A stretch of 64,000 nt of DNA from Burkholderiales bacterium (GTDB lineage: Bacteria > Pseudomonadota > Gammaproteobacteria > Burkholderiales > Burkholderiaceae_C): positions 56,464 to 120,463 of the forward strand of contig JAGWTP010000002.1 in NCBI GenBank assembly GCA_028868895.1. The letters are read 5' to 3'. Position numbers and translations under genes: made by a program. Below are positions 31,894 to 40,450 of this stretch, piece by piece (within the stretch, counting starts at the first letter, position 1; each line of letters begins with the position of its first letter). The notes below the pieces were generated by a model that saw only the letters and a list, made by a program, of their open reading frames with translations, did no database searches and had not been told where the DNA came from.

Positions 31894-32643
31894 TCAGATC
31901 ACCTTCGCGTCGTTCTTGAGTTTGGAGACCAGCGTCGCCACGTCGGGCACCTTGATGCCGGCGCTGCGCTTGGGCGGCTCGCTGACCTTGAGGGTCTTGA
32001 GGTGGGCCTTGATGTCCACCCCGAGATCGGCAGGCTTGAGTATCTCCATCGGCTTCTTCTTGGCCTTCATGATGTTGGGCAGCGTCACGTAGCGCGGTTC
32101 GTTCAGGCGCAGGTCGGTGGTGACGATCGCGGGCAGGCTGAGCTTGAGGGTTTCGGAACCGCCGTCGACCTCGCGGGTGACGCTGACCGAATCGGCCGAC
32201 AACTCGACCTTGGAGGCGAACGTCGCCTGTGGCAGATCGCACAGTGCAGCGAGCATCTGGCCGGTCTGGTTGCAGTCATCGTCGATGGCCTGCTTGCCGA
32301 GGATGACGAGGCCGGGCTGCTCCTTGTCGACCAGCGCCTTGAGCAGCTTGGCCACGGCCAGCGGCTGCAGTTCATCGGGGGTCTCGACCAGGATCGCGCG
32401 GTCGGCGCCGATGGCCATCGCGGTGCGCAGCGTCTCCTGGCACTGGGTGACGCCGCACGACACCGCTACCACTTCGGTGACCACGCCCTTTTCTCTCAAG
32501 CGCACGGCCTCTTCGATGGCGATCTCGTCGAAGGGGTTCATGCTCATCTTGACGTTGGCGATGTCGACACCGCTGCCATCGCTCTTCACGCGAACCTTGA
32601 CGTTGTAGTCGACAACGCGTTTGACAGGGACGAGAACCTTCAT
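31894..32643 (-). CDS. etfB: Electron transfer flavoprotein beta subunit
   Basis: 249 aa. Family start [30 protein letters not shown]-binding stretch [10 protein letters not shown] and [15 protein letters not shown]; the C-terminal recognition loop [21 protein letters not shown], which docks the dehydrogenase. It is the first gene of the etfB-etfA-acyl-CoA dehydrogenase-nitronate monooxygenase run and is divergent from murI. Confidence 0.96.
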   Translation of the reverse strand: MKVLVPVKRVVDYNVKVRVKSDGSGVDIANVKMSMNPFDEIAIEEAVRLREKGVVTEVVAVSCGVTQCQETLRTAMAIGADRAILVETPDELQPLAVAKLLKALVDKEQPGLVILGKQAIDDDCNQTGQMLAALCDLPQATFASKVELSADSVSVTREVDGGSETLKLSLPAIVTTDLRLNEPRYVTLPNIMKAKKKPMEILKPADLGVDIKAHLKTLKVSEPPKRSAGIKVPDVATLVSKLKNDAKVI

Positions 32644-32683
32644 GCAACGGGCTCCTGAAGCTGGGTAATTTTGGGTTGATCCA

Positions 32684-32710
32684 ATTCTAGTTCGCGGGTC
32701 GTTTACGACC
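32684..32710 (-). promoter_or_regulatory. Candidate etfBA promoter with palindromic operator
   Basis: A minus-strand -10 TAGAAT (32684-32689) lies about 40 bp before etfB. A 14-bp inverted repeat GGTCGT-TT-ACGACC (32697-32710) begins 7 bp upstream, between the -10 and where the -35 would be. A protein bound there would block the promoter. No clear -35 is seen at normal spacing. Confidence 0.4.
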
Positions 32711-32737
32711 TGTCATGCGGCGGACAAAGCGCAAAAA

Positions 32738-32750
32738 CGAACGATCGTGC
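32738..32750. promoter_or_regulatory. Candidate regulator site with ACGATCGT core
   Basis: A perfect 8-bp palindrome ACGATCGT (32741-32748) in an A/T-flanked setting lies between etfB and murI. It resembles the type of site bound by TetR-family fatty-acid regulators in betaproteobacteria (FadP/PsrA-like), but the flanks are only partly symmetric. The assignment is inferred from the neighbouring acyl-CoA genes. Confidence 0.3.
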
Positions 32751-32787
32751 TATTTTATCCGAACGCGCCGAATAGACTTCGCGGGTC

Positions 32788-33618
32788 ATGAAGACCACGC
32801 AGCTTGACCAATCAACTGCCGACCCGAACGCGCAGCCTTGCATCGGAGTTTTCGACTCCGGCGTCGGTGGTCTGTCGGTGCTGCGCGCATTGCATCTGCG
32901 TTTGCCCTTGGCGCCGATGGTCTATGTCGGCGACGTCTCGCATGCGCCCTACGGTGAACGGCCGGTGGCGCAGGTTCTCGATCGATGCGAACGCATCGTC
33001 GGATACCTCCAAGAGCAAGGCGCACGCATCATCGTGGTCGCGTGCAATACCGCCACGGTGCTCGGCATATCGCACCTGCGCCGGCAGTGGCCGACCTTGA
33101 CGTTCGTCGGCGTCGAGCCCGGCATCAAGCCCGCTGCGGCGCATTCTCGAACGCGCCGTATCGCGGTGATGACCACGCCGACCACCGCGGCCAGCGAACG
33201 CCTGCGGCAACTGATCGCCGACCACGCGGTCGGGTTTTTGGTGCACGTGGTGCCCTGCCATGGCCTGGCCACGGTAATCGAGCGCGGCACGATTCGCGGC
33301 CCCGGATTGCTGGACGCCTTGCGACCGTTCTGCGACCGTGTGCGCGAGGCCGATGTCGACACGCTGGTGCTGGGTTGTACGCACTATTCCTTCGTCGCCG
33401 ACACGATCCGGTCGCTGCTCGGTGAAGAGGTGAACTTGATCGACACGGCCTCGGCGATTGCCGCGCGTGTCGCGTCGTTATGGTCAGGCTCTGGCGCAGT
33501 GACCGATGCAGTGGCGGTGGTGCGCGTGAGAAGCACGGGCTCAATCGACACGATGCGGCTGCTGTTGGCGCTATGCCCTGGGTTGCTGGAAACCGCCGTC
33601 GAGCGACTGGCAATCTAA
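32788..33618 (+). CDS. murI: Glutamate racemase
   Basis: 276 aa. Catalytic pair: Cys 86 in VACNTAT and Cys 197 in LGCTHYSF; the Asp in FDSGVGGLS (Asp 23) and the YVGDVSHAPYG loop are also present. It makes D-glutamate for peptidoglycan. The second motif reads GCTHYSF where GCTHYP is usual; the catalytic Cys and His 199 are intact, so activity is expected. It is divergent from etfBA and convergent with the tRNA cluster. Confidence 0.93.
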   Translation: MKTTQLDQSTADPNAQPCIGVFDSGVGGLSVLRALHLRLPLAPMVYVGDVSHAPYGERPVAQVLDRCERIVGYLQEQGARIIVVACNTATVLGISHLRRQWPTLTFVGVEPGIKPAAAHSRTRRIAVMTTPTTAASERLRQLIADHAVGFLVHVVPCHGLATVIERGTIRGPGLLDALRPFCDRVREADVDTLVLGCTHYSFVADTIRSLLGEEVNLIDTASAIAARVASLWSGSGAVTDAVAVVRVRSTGSIDTMRLLLALCPGLLETAVERLAI

Positions 33619-33642
33619 TGGCCGGCGCGCCCTGTGTCACGG

Positions 33643-33734
33643 TGGTGCCCGGGACGGGCATCGAACCCGTACGCCCTCTTTCGAGTGGCGGCGGATTTTA
33701 AGTCCGCTGTGTCTACCGATTTCACCACCCGGGC
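33643..33734 (-). tRNA. tRNA-Leu (anticodon UAA)
   Basis: A 92-nt minus-strand cloverleaf with acceptor GCCCGGG/CCCGGGC, encoded CCA at 33643-33645, D-loop GGTAGACACAG, anticodon TAA between GGACT and AATCC, a long class-II variable arm and a GGTTCGATGCC T-arm. It is the last member of a Gly-Cys-Leu cluster like glyW-cysT-leuZ of E. coli. Confidence 0.95.
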
Positions 33735-33812
33735 GGCATGCGCTTATCGATACCGACCTGTTCTGCGCCTTGAAAAACCAGCCGGCGTACCGTAGCAGAA
33801 CCCAGGTGGCTC

Positions 33813-33886
33813 TGGAGGCGCGACCCGGAGTCGAACCGGGCTGAACGGATTTGCAATCCGGTGCATAACCGCTTTGCTATCGCGCC
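33813..33886 (-). tRNA. tRNA-Cys (anticodon GCA)
   Basis: A 74-nt minus-strand cloverleaf with acceptor GGCGCGA/TCGCGCC, encoded CCA at 33813-33815, anticodon GCA in GGATTGCAAATCC, and T-arm CCGGTTCGACTCCGG. It lies between tRNA-Gly and tRNA-Leu(UAA). Confidence 0.96.
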
Positions 33887-33914
33887 GTTGTGTCTACCGA
33901 GCAAGACATTCTAG

Positions 33915-33950
33915 GCAGAAAAAAGGGAAGCACCGGGCTTCCCTTTTTCT
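33915..33950 (-). terminator. Intrinsic terminator between tRNA-Gly and tRNA-Cys
   Basis: A 12-bp perfect inverted repeat (33920-33931 with 33937-33948, loop of 5) with A-runs and T-runs on both sides. On the minus strand it reads GGGAAGC, loop, GCTTCCC followed by six T. It is bidirectionally symmetric. It lies inside the tRNA cluster, after tRNA-Gly and before tRNA-Cys. Confidence 0.8.
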
Positions 33951-33955
33951 GAATC

Positions 33956-34031
33956 TGGAGCGGGAGAAGAGTCTCGAACTCTCGACCTCAACCTTGGCAA
34001 GGTTGCGCTCTACCAACTGAGCTACTCCCGC
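33956..34031 (-). tRNA. tRNA-Gly (anticodon GCC)
   Basis: A 76-nt minus-strand cloverleaf with acceptor GCGGGAG/CTCCCGC, encoded CCA at 33956-33958, D-arm AGCTCAGTTGGTAGAGC, anticodon GCC in AACCTTGCCAAGGTT, and T-arm GAGAGTTCGAGACTCTT. It is the promoter-proximal tRNA of the cluster. Confidence 0.97.
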
Positions 34032-34066
34032 ATTTCTTGTCGGCGTGAACCACCGAAAGAGCCCGC

Positions 34067-34096
34067 ATTATAGGCTGTAAAAACGCCGGCACGCAA
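34067..34096 (-). promoter_or_regulatory. Promoter of the tRNA-Gly/Cys/Leu cluster
   Basis: On the minus strand, TTGCGT (34091-34096) and a perfect TATAAT (34067-34072) are 18 bp apart, followed by a GC-rich discriminator (GCGGGC) typical of stringently controlled stable-RNA promoters. Predicted initiation is near 34060, about 29 nt before tRNA-Gly. The -35 falls inside the loop of the lon terminator. Confidence 0.65.
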
Positions 34097-34102
34097 ACCG
34101 GC
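34078..34102 (-). terminator. Intrinsic terminator after lon
   Basis: On the minus strand a stem GCCGG/CCGGC (34098-34102 with 34085-34089, loop of 8) is followed by G and five T (34079-34083). It lies 13 bp after the lon stop codon and physically overlaps the promoter of the tRNA cluster. Confidence 0.65.
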
Positions 34103-34114
34103 TTGATGCCTTCG

Positions 34115-36538
34115 TCAGTGTGTCAGCAACTCCGTGCCCGCCGCCGGCGCAGCGGGCTTGGCCGGTTCGGCCGCCGCCTTCACAGGCTCGTCATCTGGCA
34201 GCGGTTGCGGCACGGTCTCAAGCGCCACCTCGAGTACGCGATCGATCCACTTGACCGGCACGATCTCGAGCTTGTTCTTCACGTTCTCGGGAATCTCCTG
34301 CAGATCCTTCACGTTCTCTTCGGGAATGATCACGGTGGTGATGCCGCCACGATGCGCCGCGAGCAGCTTTTCTTTCAGCCCGCCAATCGCCGTGACCTCA
34401 CCGCGAAGCGTGATTTCGCCAGTCATGGCCACGTTGGCGCGCACCGGAATCCCGGTGAGCGCAGACACGAACGCCGTCGTCATCGCTGCGCCGGCGCTCG
34501 GCCCGTCTTTCGGTGTCGCACCGTCGGGAACGTGGATGTGCACATCGCGCTTCTCGAACATTTCGTCCTTGATGCCAAGGCGCCGGGCGCGGCTGCGCAC
34601 CACCGAGCGTGCGGCCTCGACCGACTCCTTCATCACATCGCCGAGTTGCCCGGTGCGAATGATGTTGCCCTTGCCCGGCATCACCGCAGCTTCGATCGTC
34701 AGCAGATCGCCGCCCACTTCGGTCCACGCCAGGCCGACGACCTGCCCGACCTGATTCTTCTTTTCGGCTTGACCGTAGTCGAACTTGCGCACGCCCAGGT
34801 ATTCGTTCAGGTTCTCGTCGGTGACGACGACCTTGGCCGTGACCTGCTTGAGTTGAGTCGCCTTCACGACCTTGCGGCAGATCTTGCTGATCTCGCGTTC
34901 GAGCGACCGCACGCCCGCTTCACGGGTGTAGTAGCGCACGATGCCGCGCACGGCCGACTCGGTGATTTCCATCTCGTCGTCGCGCACACCGTTGTTCTTG
35001 GCCTGCTTGGGCAGCAGGTAGCGCAACGCGATATTGACCTTCTCGTCTTCGGTGTAACCCGACAGGCGGATCACTTCCATGCGGTCGAGCAACGCTGGAG
35101 GAATGTTCATCGAGTTCGATGTCGCGATGAACATCGTGTCGGACAGGTCGAAGTCGACCTCCACGTAGTGGTCGCTGAACGTGTGGTTCTGTTCCGGGTC
35201 GAGCACTTCGAGCAGCGCGCTCGATGGGTCGCCACGGAAGTCCATGCCCAGTTTGTCGATCTCGTCGAGAAGAAACAGCGGATTCTTCGTACCGATCTTG
35301 GTCAGGCTCTGCAGCACCTTGCCCGGCATCGAGCCGATGTAGGTTCTTCGGTGTCCGCGAATCTCCGCCTCGTCACGCACGCCGCCCAAGGCCATGCGCA
35401 CGAACTTGCGCCCTGTGGCGCGCGCCACGCTTTGGCCGAGCGAGGTCTTGCCCACGCCCGGCGGGCCGACGAGACACAGAATCGGTGACTTGACCTTGTC
35501 GACGCGCTGCTGCACCGCAAGGTATTCGAGGATGCGGTCCTTGACCTTGTCCAGGCCATAGTGGTCTTCATTGAGGACCTGTTCGGCGAAGGCCAGATCG
35601 TGCTTGATCTTGGTCTTCTTCGCCCACGGCAGGTTCACCAGCGTGTCGATGTAGTTGCGCACCACGGTCGCTTCGGCCGACATCGGCGACATCAGCTTGA
35701 GTTTCTTGAACTCGGCATCGACCTTCTTGCGCGCCTCCTTGGGCATCTTCGCAGCGACGATCTTCTTCTCGAGTTCCTCCATGTCGGCGCCATCTTCGCC
35801 GTCACCGAGTTCCTTCTGGATCGCCTTGACCTGCTCGTTCAGGTAGTACTCGCGCTGGCTCTTTTCCATCTGACGCTTGACGCGGCCACGAATGCGCTTT
35901 TCGACCTGCAGGATGTCGACCTCGTGCTCGAGTTGCTCGAGCAATTTCTCGAGCCGCTTGTCGACCGCGTACAGGTCGAGCACCGACTGCTTGTTCTCGA
36001 GTTTCAGCGGCAAGTGCGCGGCGATCGTGTCGGCCAGCCGACCCGCATCATCGATCCCTGCGATCGACGTCAGGATCTCCGGCGGAATCTTCTTGTTGAG
36101 CTTGACGTATTGATCGAACTGCTGGGTGACCGCGCGGCGCAGCGCCTCGATCTCGGGTTTGGTGTCGACCTCGGGCGGCACCGGCGTAACGTCGGCGACG
36201 AAGTACTCGCCGTTATCGCTGATGCTGTGGGTGTTGGCACGTTGAATGCCCTCGACCAGCACCTTCACCGTGCCATCGGGAAGCTTCAGCATCTGCAAGA
36301 TGCTCGAGACGCACCCAACCTCGAACATGTCGTCGGGCTTGGGCTCGTCCTTGCCGGCGGCCTTTTGGGCCACCAGCATGATCTGGCGACCGGCCTCCAT
36401 CGCCACCTCGAGCGCCTTGATCGACTTGGGACGGCCCACGAACAGCGGGATCACCATGTGGGGAAACACCACCACGTCTCGCAACGGCAGCAGCGGCAGG
36501 GTGATCTTTTCGGCGGGCAAAACGGGATGTCCGGACAT
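34115..36538 (-). CDS. lon: Lon (La) ATP-dependent protease
   Basis: 807 aa. N-terminal LON substrate-binding domain (LPLLPLRDVVVFPHMVIPLFVGRPKSI), a coiled-coil region around 205-245, AAA+ module with Walker A GPPGVGKT at 358-365 and VFLLDEIDKLG-type Walker B (NPLFLLDEIDKLG), and the proteolytic domain with catalytic Ser in PKDGPSAGAAM. It degrades misfolded and regulatory proteins. The C-terminus adds a Pro/Ala-rich tail. It is the last gene of tig-clpP-clpX-lon. Confidence 0.97.
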   Translation of the reverse strand: MSGHPVLPAEKITLPLLPLRDVVVFPHMVIPLFVGRPKSIKALEVAMEAGRQIMLVAQKAAGKDEPKPDDMFEVGCVSSILQMLKLPDGTVKVLVEGIQRANTHSISDNGEYFVADVTPVPPEVDTKPEIEALRRAVTQQFDQYVKLNKKIPPEILTSIAGIDDAGRLADTIAAHLPLKLENKQSVLDLYAVDKRLEKLLEQLEHEVDILQVEKRIRGRVKRQMEKSQREYYLNEQVKAIQKELGDGEDGADMEELEKKIVAAKMPKEARKKVDAEFKKLKLMSPMSAEATVVRNYIDTLVNLPWAKKTKIKHDLAFAEQVLNEDHYGLDKVKDRILEYLAVQQRVDKVKSPILCLVGPPGVGKTSLGQSVARATGRKFVRMALGGVRDEAEIRGHRRTYIGSMPGKVLQSLTKIGTKNPLFLLDEIDKLGMDFRGDPSSALLEVLDPEQNHTFSDHYVEVDFDLSDTMFIATSNSMNIPPALLDRMEVIRLSGYTEDEKVNIALRYLLPKQAKNNGVRDDEMEITESAVRGIVRYYTREAGVRSLEREISKICRKVVKATQLKQVTAKVVVTDENLNEYLGVRKFDYGQAEKKNQVGQVVGLAWTEVGGDLLTIEAAVMPGKGNIIRTGQLGDVMKESVEAARSVVRSRARRLGIKDEMFEKRDVHIHVPDGATPKDGPSAGAAMTTAFVSALTGIPVRANVAMTGEITLRGEVTAIGGLKEKLLAAHRGGITTVIIPEENVKDLQEIPENVKNKLEIVPVKWIDRVLEVALETVPQPLPDDEPVKAAAEPAKPAAPAAGTELLTH

Positions 36539-36642
36539 TGAAGAATCCTCTCTTTCTCAAGCCGATCTAAGGCTCAAGCAGTGAATTGCAAGAAGCCCGC
36601 AATCGCAGCAGGCTGAAACCGGACGGGTACTGAACGCGCGCT

Positions 36643-37908
36643 TCAGGCGCTGGCCTTGTGTTCGCGGTACACGAGCAGCGGTTTGGCTTCGTCTTCGATC
36701 GTGTGCTCGTCGAGCACGACCTTGGCCACGCCGTCGAGCGACGGCAAATCGAACATCGTGTCGATGAGCGACTGTTCCATGATCGATCGCAGGCCGCGCG
36801 CCCCGATCTTGCGCGCCAGCGCCTTGCGCGCGATGGCCTGCAACGCCGAGGGTCGAATCTCGAGTTCCACACCGTCCATCGCGAACAACTTCTGGTACTG
36901 CTTGACGAGAGCGTTCTTCGGCTCGGTCAGGATGCGCACCAGCGCGTCGTCGGTCAATTCACCGAGCGTGGCCACCACCGGAAGGCGCCCGACGAGTTCG
37001 GGAATCAGGCCGAACTTGATCAGGTCTTCGGGTTCGACGTCGCGGAACACCTCGGACACGCGGCGTTCGCTCTTCGTGTGAACCGTTGCACCGAAACCGA
37101 TGCCCGACTTTTCGGAGCGGTTCTGGATCACCTTTTCAAGGCCGTCGAAGGCGCCGCCGCAGATGAACAGGATGTTGGTCGTGTCGATCTGCAGAAAATC
37201 CTGGTTCGGGTGTTTGCGCCCGCCCTGCGGCGGCACCGAGGCCATCGTGCCTTCGACCAGCTTGAGCAGCGCCTGCTGCACGCCTTCGCCAGACACGTCG
37301 CGCGTGATCGACGGGTTGTCGGCCTTGCGGCTGATCTTGTCGATCTCGTCGATGTAGACGATGCCGCGCTGCGCCTTCTCGACGTCGTAGCCACAGTTCT
37401 GCAGCAACTTCTGGATGATGTTCTCGACGTCTTCGCCCACATAGCCGGCTTCGGTCAACGTGGTGGCATCGGCGATCACGAACGGCACATTCAGCAAGCG
37501 CGCCAGCGTTTGCGCCAGCAGCGTCTTGCCCGAACCCGTCGGCCCGATCAGCAGGATGTTGCTCTTGGAAAGCTCGATCTCGTCTTTCGTGTGGCTCATG
37601 TGCTTGAGCCGCTTGTAGTGGTTGTAAACCGCCACCGACAGCGTTCGCTTGGCCACCTCTTGCCCGATCACGTACTGATCGAGGCTGTCCTTGATCTCGC
37701 TGGGCACGGGCAAGTCTGACTTGGCGACCTTCGCGTCTGCGCCGTCGGCGGGCACTTCATCGCGGATGATGTCGTTGCACAGCTCGATGCACTCGTCGCA
37801 GATGAACACGCTCGGCCCGGCGATGAGTTTCTTCACCTCGTGCTGGCTCTTGCCGCAAAAGGAGCAGTAAAGAACTTTTTCGCCGGAAGTGCCTTTTTTG
37901 TCGGCCAT
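36643..37908 (-). CDS. clpX: ClpX, ATP-dependent unfoldase of ClpXP
   Basis: 421 aa. A zinc-binding domain with Cys 15, 18, 37 and 40 (CSFCGKSQ...CDEC) precedes the AAA+ domain: Walker [16 protein letters not shown], Walker [11 protein letters not shown], pore loops including GYVGEDV, and [14 protein letters not shown]. It feeds substrates to ClpP. It lies between clpP and lon; a terminator-like hairpin at 37957-37996 separates it from clpP. Confidence 0.97.
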   Translation of the reverse strand: MADKKGTSGEKVLYCSFCGKSQHEVKKLIAGPSVFICDECIELCNDIIRDEVPADGADAKVAKSDLPVPSEIKDSLDQYVIGQEVAKRTLSVAVYNHYKRLKHMSHTKDEIELSKSNILLIGPTGSGKTLLAQTLARLLNVPFVIADATTLTEAGYVGEDVENIIQKLLQNCGYDVEKAQRGIVYIDEIDKISRKADNPSITRDVSGEGVQQALLKLVEGTMASVPPQGGRKHPNQDFLQIDTTNILFICGGAFDGLEKVIQNRSEKSGIGFGATVHTKSERRVSEVFRDVEPEDLIKFGLIPELVGRLPVVATLGELTDDALVRILTEPKNALVKQYQKLFAMDGVELEIRPSALQAIARKALARKIGARGLRSIMEQSLIDTMFDLPSLDGVAKVVLDEHTIEDEAKPLLVYREHKASA

Positions 37909-37956
37909 AGAAGTGGGTGTTTCGGGGCGTAGAGGCAGGGTTTGCCGAATGATAGT

Positions 37957-37996
37957 TCAAAAGAAAACGGGGCCTTCGGGTCGAAAAAGGCCCCGT
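37957..37996 (-). terminator. Intrinsic terminator between clpP and clpX
   Basis: On the minus strand an 8-bp GC-rich stem ACGGGGCC/GGCCCCGT (37967-37974 with 37989-37996) is followed by a T-rich tract (TTTTCTTTT, 37957-37966). It should end or attenuate transcription from clpP, so clpX probably also has its own promoter. Confidence 0.7.
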
Positions 37997-38049
37997 CTGC
38001 GGCGTTGTTGCTGGCACCGATTCTCTGGCTGCTCTCCGGAAAACAAGTG

Positions 38050-38673
38050 TCAGGCGGCGACTGGCGGGCTGCGGTGGGTCAGCACCTGGTCAATCAGACC
38101 GTAGGCCTTGGCCTCGACCGGGTCCATGAACATGTCGCGCTCCATGTCGGCACGAATCTTCTCGATCGGCTGGCCGGTGCGCTCGGCGTAGATCAGGTTC
38201 AACTGTTCGCGCGTCTTGAGGATCTCGCGAGCATGGATCTCGATATCAGTGGCCTGGCCCTGCGCCCCACCGGACGGTTGATGGATCATCACCCGAGAAT
38301 TCGGCAGCGCGACCCGCTTGCCCTTGGCACCGGCCATCAACAGGAACGATCCCATGCTGGCCGCCATGCCCAGGCACATGGTCGACACGTCGGGCTTGAC
38401 GAACTGCATGGTGTCGAAGATCGACATGCCCGCGCTCACCGAACCGCCGGGCGAGTTGATGTAGAGGTAGATGTCCTTGTCGGGGTTTTCGCTCTCGAGA
38501 AAGAGCATCTGGGCCACCACCAGGTTGGCCGACTGATCGTTCACGGGACCGACCAGGAAGATGATGCGCTCGCGCAGCAGGCGACTGTAGATGTCGTACG
38601 CGCGTTCACCACGGCCCGACGTTTCGATGACGATGGGAACCATGCCCAGACCGTTGGTTTCAAGCGCGCTCAT
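38050..38673 (-). CDS. clpP: ClpP, serine protease subunit of ClpXP
   Basis: 207 aa from [33 protein letters not shown], the conserved start; upstream in-frame codons lie in the tig-clpP spacer. The catalytic triad is Ser 106 (GMAASMGS), His 131 (MIHQPSGG) and Asp 180. ClpP forms the double-heptamer proteolytic chamber. It is followed by an intrinsic terminator before clpX. Confidence 0.97.
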   Translation of the reverse strand: MSALETNGLGMVPIVIETSGRGERAYDIYSRLLRERIIFLVGPVNDQSANLVVAQMLFLESENPDKDIYLYINSPGGSVSAGMSIFDTMQFVKPDVSTMCLGMAASMGSFLLMAGAKGKRVALPNSRVMIHQPSGGAQGQATDIEIHAREILKTREQLNLIYAERTGQPIEKIRADMERDMFMDPVEAKAYGLIDQVLTHRSPPVAA

Positions 38674-38769
38674 GGAATTCCTTGCAATGGGATAAGGGTG
38701 ATCTTGGGGTCGATTATGTCGGCACAAGCCCGCGCCCGACATTGCTCCGCCAGGTCACCTGCGAGAGCG

Positions 38770-38800
38770 AAAAGGGGCGCCAGCCTCACGGCGGCGCCCC
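38770..38800 (-). terminator. Intrinsic terminator after tig
   Basis: On the minus strand an 8-bp stem GGGGCGCC/GGCGCCCC (38793-38800 with 38774-38781) is followed by TTTT (38770-38773). It starts about 20 bp after the tig stop codon. Confidence 0.7.
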
Positions 38801-38819
38801 AGCATGCGGCGGCGTCGTG

Positions 38820-40127
38820 TCACCCCGTCATCAGTTCATCGAACGGGAGCACCTTGTCGATGACCTTCACCTTGCCCAGCACGAACTCGGCGACGTTGTT
38901 TTCGACCACCACCGCCTCGACCTCTGCCAGGCGCTGCCGATCGCCGAGGTACCAGCGCACGACTTCCGACGGCTTCTCGTAGCTCTGTGCCATCTCTTCG
39001 ATGTGGGCCTGCAACTGGTCGGGCCTGGCCTGCAGGTTGTGGCTGCGAACCAACTCACCGACCACCAGACCCAGGCGCACGCGCTTTTCGGCTTGCGGCT
39101 GAAAGATATCGGCCGGGATCGGCGCCGTCTCGGCATCCTTGACACCGCGCTTCTTCAGGTCGGCGCGTGCCCCTTCGATCATGCGCTCGGCCTCGGAGGC
39201 AACCAGCGCATTGGGCACGTCGAGTTCGGCCAACTTCAACAGCGCGTCCATCACGCCAGCCTTGTTGCGTGCAAGCACCCGTGACTTCACCTCGCGCTCG
39301 AGATTCTTCTTGACGTCGGCGCGCAGCGCTTCGACGCTGGCGTTGGCGATGCCAAGCGACTTGGCGAACGCATCGTTCACTTCGGGCAGATGCTGCGCTT
39401 CGATCTTCTTCAGCGTAACCAGGAAATCGGCCTCCTTGCCGGCCACGTCCTTGCCCTGATAGTCAGCCGGAAACTGCAGCGCAAAAGTCTTCGATTCGCC
39501 CGCCTTCATGCCGCGCACCGCGGCGTCGAACTGCTCGAGCATCTGGCCTTCGCCGATCAGGAACTGGAAGCCGGTCGCAGCACCGCCGTCGAACGCAACG
39601 CCGTCGATCTTGCCTTCGAAATCGATCGTCACGCGGTCACCCTCTGCAGCGGGCTCGGTTGCCGGCCGTTGGGCGAAGGTCCGGCGCTGCTTGCGCAGGA
39701 TGTCGACCGTCTTGTCGATCGCTGCCTCGGTCACTTCGGTCGATACGCGTTCGACCTCGACGGTACCGAGGTCGCCGAGCTTGACTTCGGGGTAGACCTC
39801 GAAGGTCGCGTCGAACGCCATTTGGCCTTCGGGAGCCCCCTCCTTCTCGGCGATGCGCGGCGCACCGGCCACACGCAATTTCGCCTCGTTGACGGCCTCG
39901 GAGAACACCTGCCCGACCTTGTCGTTCATCACCTCGTAGTGCACCGAGTAGCCATAGCGCTGTGCGACCACGCTCATCGGCACCTTGCCCGGGCGAAAGC
40001 CATCGGCCTTGACGGTGCGCGAGAGCTTTCTCAGGCGCGACTCGACCTCGGAGTTGATGGTGGCGGCAGCCAGCGTCAGCGTGATGCGGCGCTCGAGCTT
40101 GTCGAGGGTTTCAACTTGGACGGACAT
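38820..40127 (-). CDS. tig: Trigger factor
   Basis: 435 aa. Ribosome-binding domain with the signature GFRPGKVPMSVVAQRYG near residue 45, an FKBP-type prolyl isomerase domain at about 165-250 (GDRVTIDFEGKIDGVAFDGG...LIGEGQMLEQFDAAVRGMKAGE), and the helical chaperone arms. It is the first chaperone to meet nascent chains at the ribosome exit. It follows tRNA-Leu(UAG) by 29 bp, suggesting co-transcription. Confidence 0.96.
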   Translation of the reverse strand: MSVQVETLDKLERRITLTLAAATINSEVESRLRKLSRTVKADGFRPGKVPMSVVAQRYGYSVHYEVMNDKVGQVFSEAVNEAKLRVAGAPRIAEKEGAPEGQMAFDATFEVYPEVKLGDLGTVEVERVSTEVTEAAIDKTVDILRKQRRTFAQRPATEPAAEGDRVTIDFEGKIDGVAFDGGAATGFQFLIGEGQMLEQFDAAVRGMKAGESKTFALQFPADYQGKDVAGKEADFLVTLKKIEAQHLPEVNDAFAKSLGIANASVEALRADVKKNLEREVKSRVLARNKAGVMDALLKLAELDVPNALVASEAERMIEGARADLKKRGVKDAETAPIPADIFQPQAEKRVRLGLVVGELVRSHNLQARPDQLQAHIEEMAQSYEKPSEVVRWYLGDRQRLAEVEAVVVENNVAEFVLGKVKVIDKVLPFDELMTG

Positions 40128-40156
40128 GATGTGTGGGCTCTCTAGGGATGCTTGGC

Positions 40157-40243
40157 TGGTGCGCGGGGCGGGACTCGAACCCGCACACCATCGCTGGCGT
40201 CAGGACCTAAACCTGGTGCGTCTACCAATTTCGCCACCCGCGC
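40157..40243 (-). tRNA. tRNA-Leu (anticodon UAG)
   Basis: An 87-nt minus-strand class-II cloverleaf with acceptor GCGCGGG/CCCGCGC, encoded CCA at 40157-40159, D-loop TTGGTAGACGC, anticodon TAG in the loop TTTAGGT, and T-arm GCGGGTTCGAGTCCCGC. It sits directly upstream of tig. Confidence 0.96.
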
Positions 40244-40320
40244 GGGTGTCAACAGAACAACGGGCCGCCTTCTCCTGCAAGGTCCGGCGACCCTTGCGTC
40301 AAAGGCTGCGATTCGGTAAG

Positions 40321-40337
40321 CCCGCTATTTTAGCGGG
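40321..40337. promoter_or_regulatory. Short palindrome containing a -10-like TAAAAT
   Basis: A 17-bp inverted repeat (CCCGCTA, 3-nt loop, TAGCGGG) between tRNA-Leu and hpnC. On the minus strand it contains TAAAAT (40327-40332) followed by a GC-rich stretch, so it may be the -10 of the tRNA-Leu-tig promoter. No good -35 was found. It lacks a T-run, so it is a poor terminator. Confidence 0.3.
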
Positions 40338-40450
40338 TCGCGCCGGCGGCATCCCATGGCGCCGGTTCGAGACGAAACCGGCCGAGCGGCGACGGCGGCG
40401 CGACGGCATCCGGGCCTCGGCAGGAGCCCGCAACGTGGACAATCGCTGCC

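Noticed and set aside
40321..40337. Hairpin as a terminator for a plus- or minus-strand gene
   Set aside because: No gene ends there and there is no T-run; a promoter or operator role is more likely.
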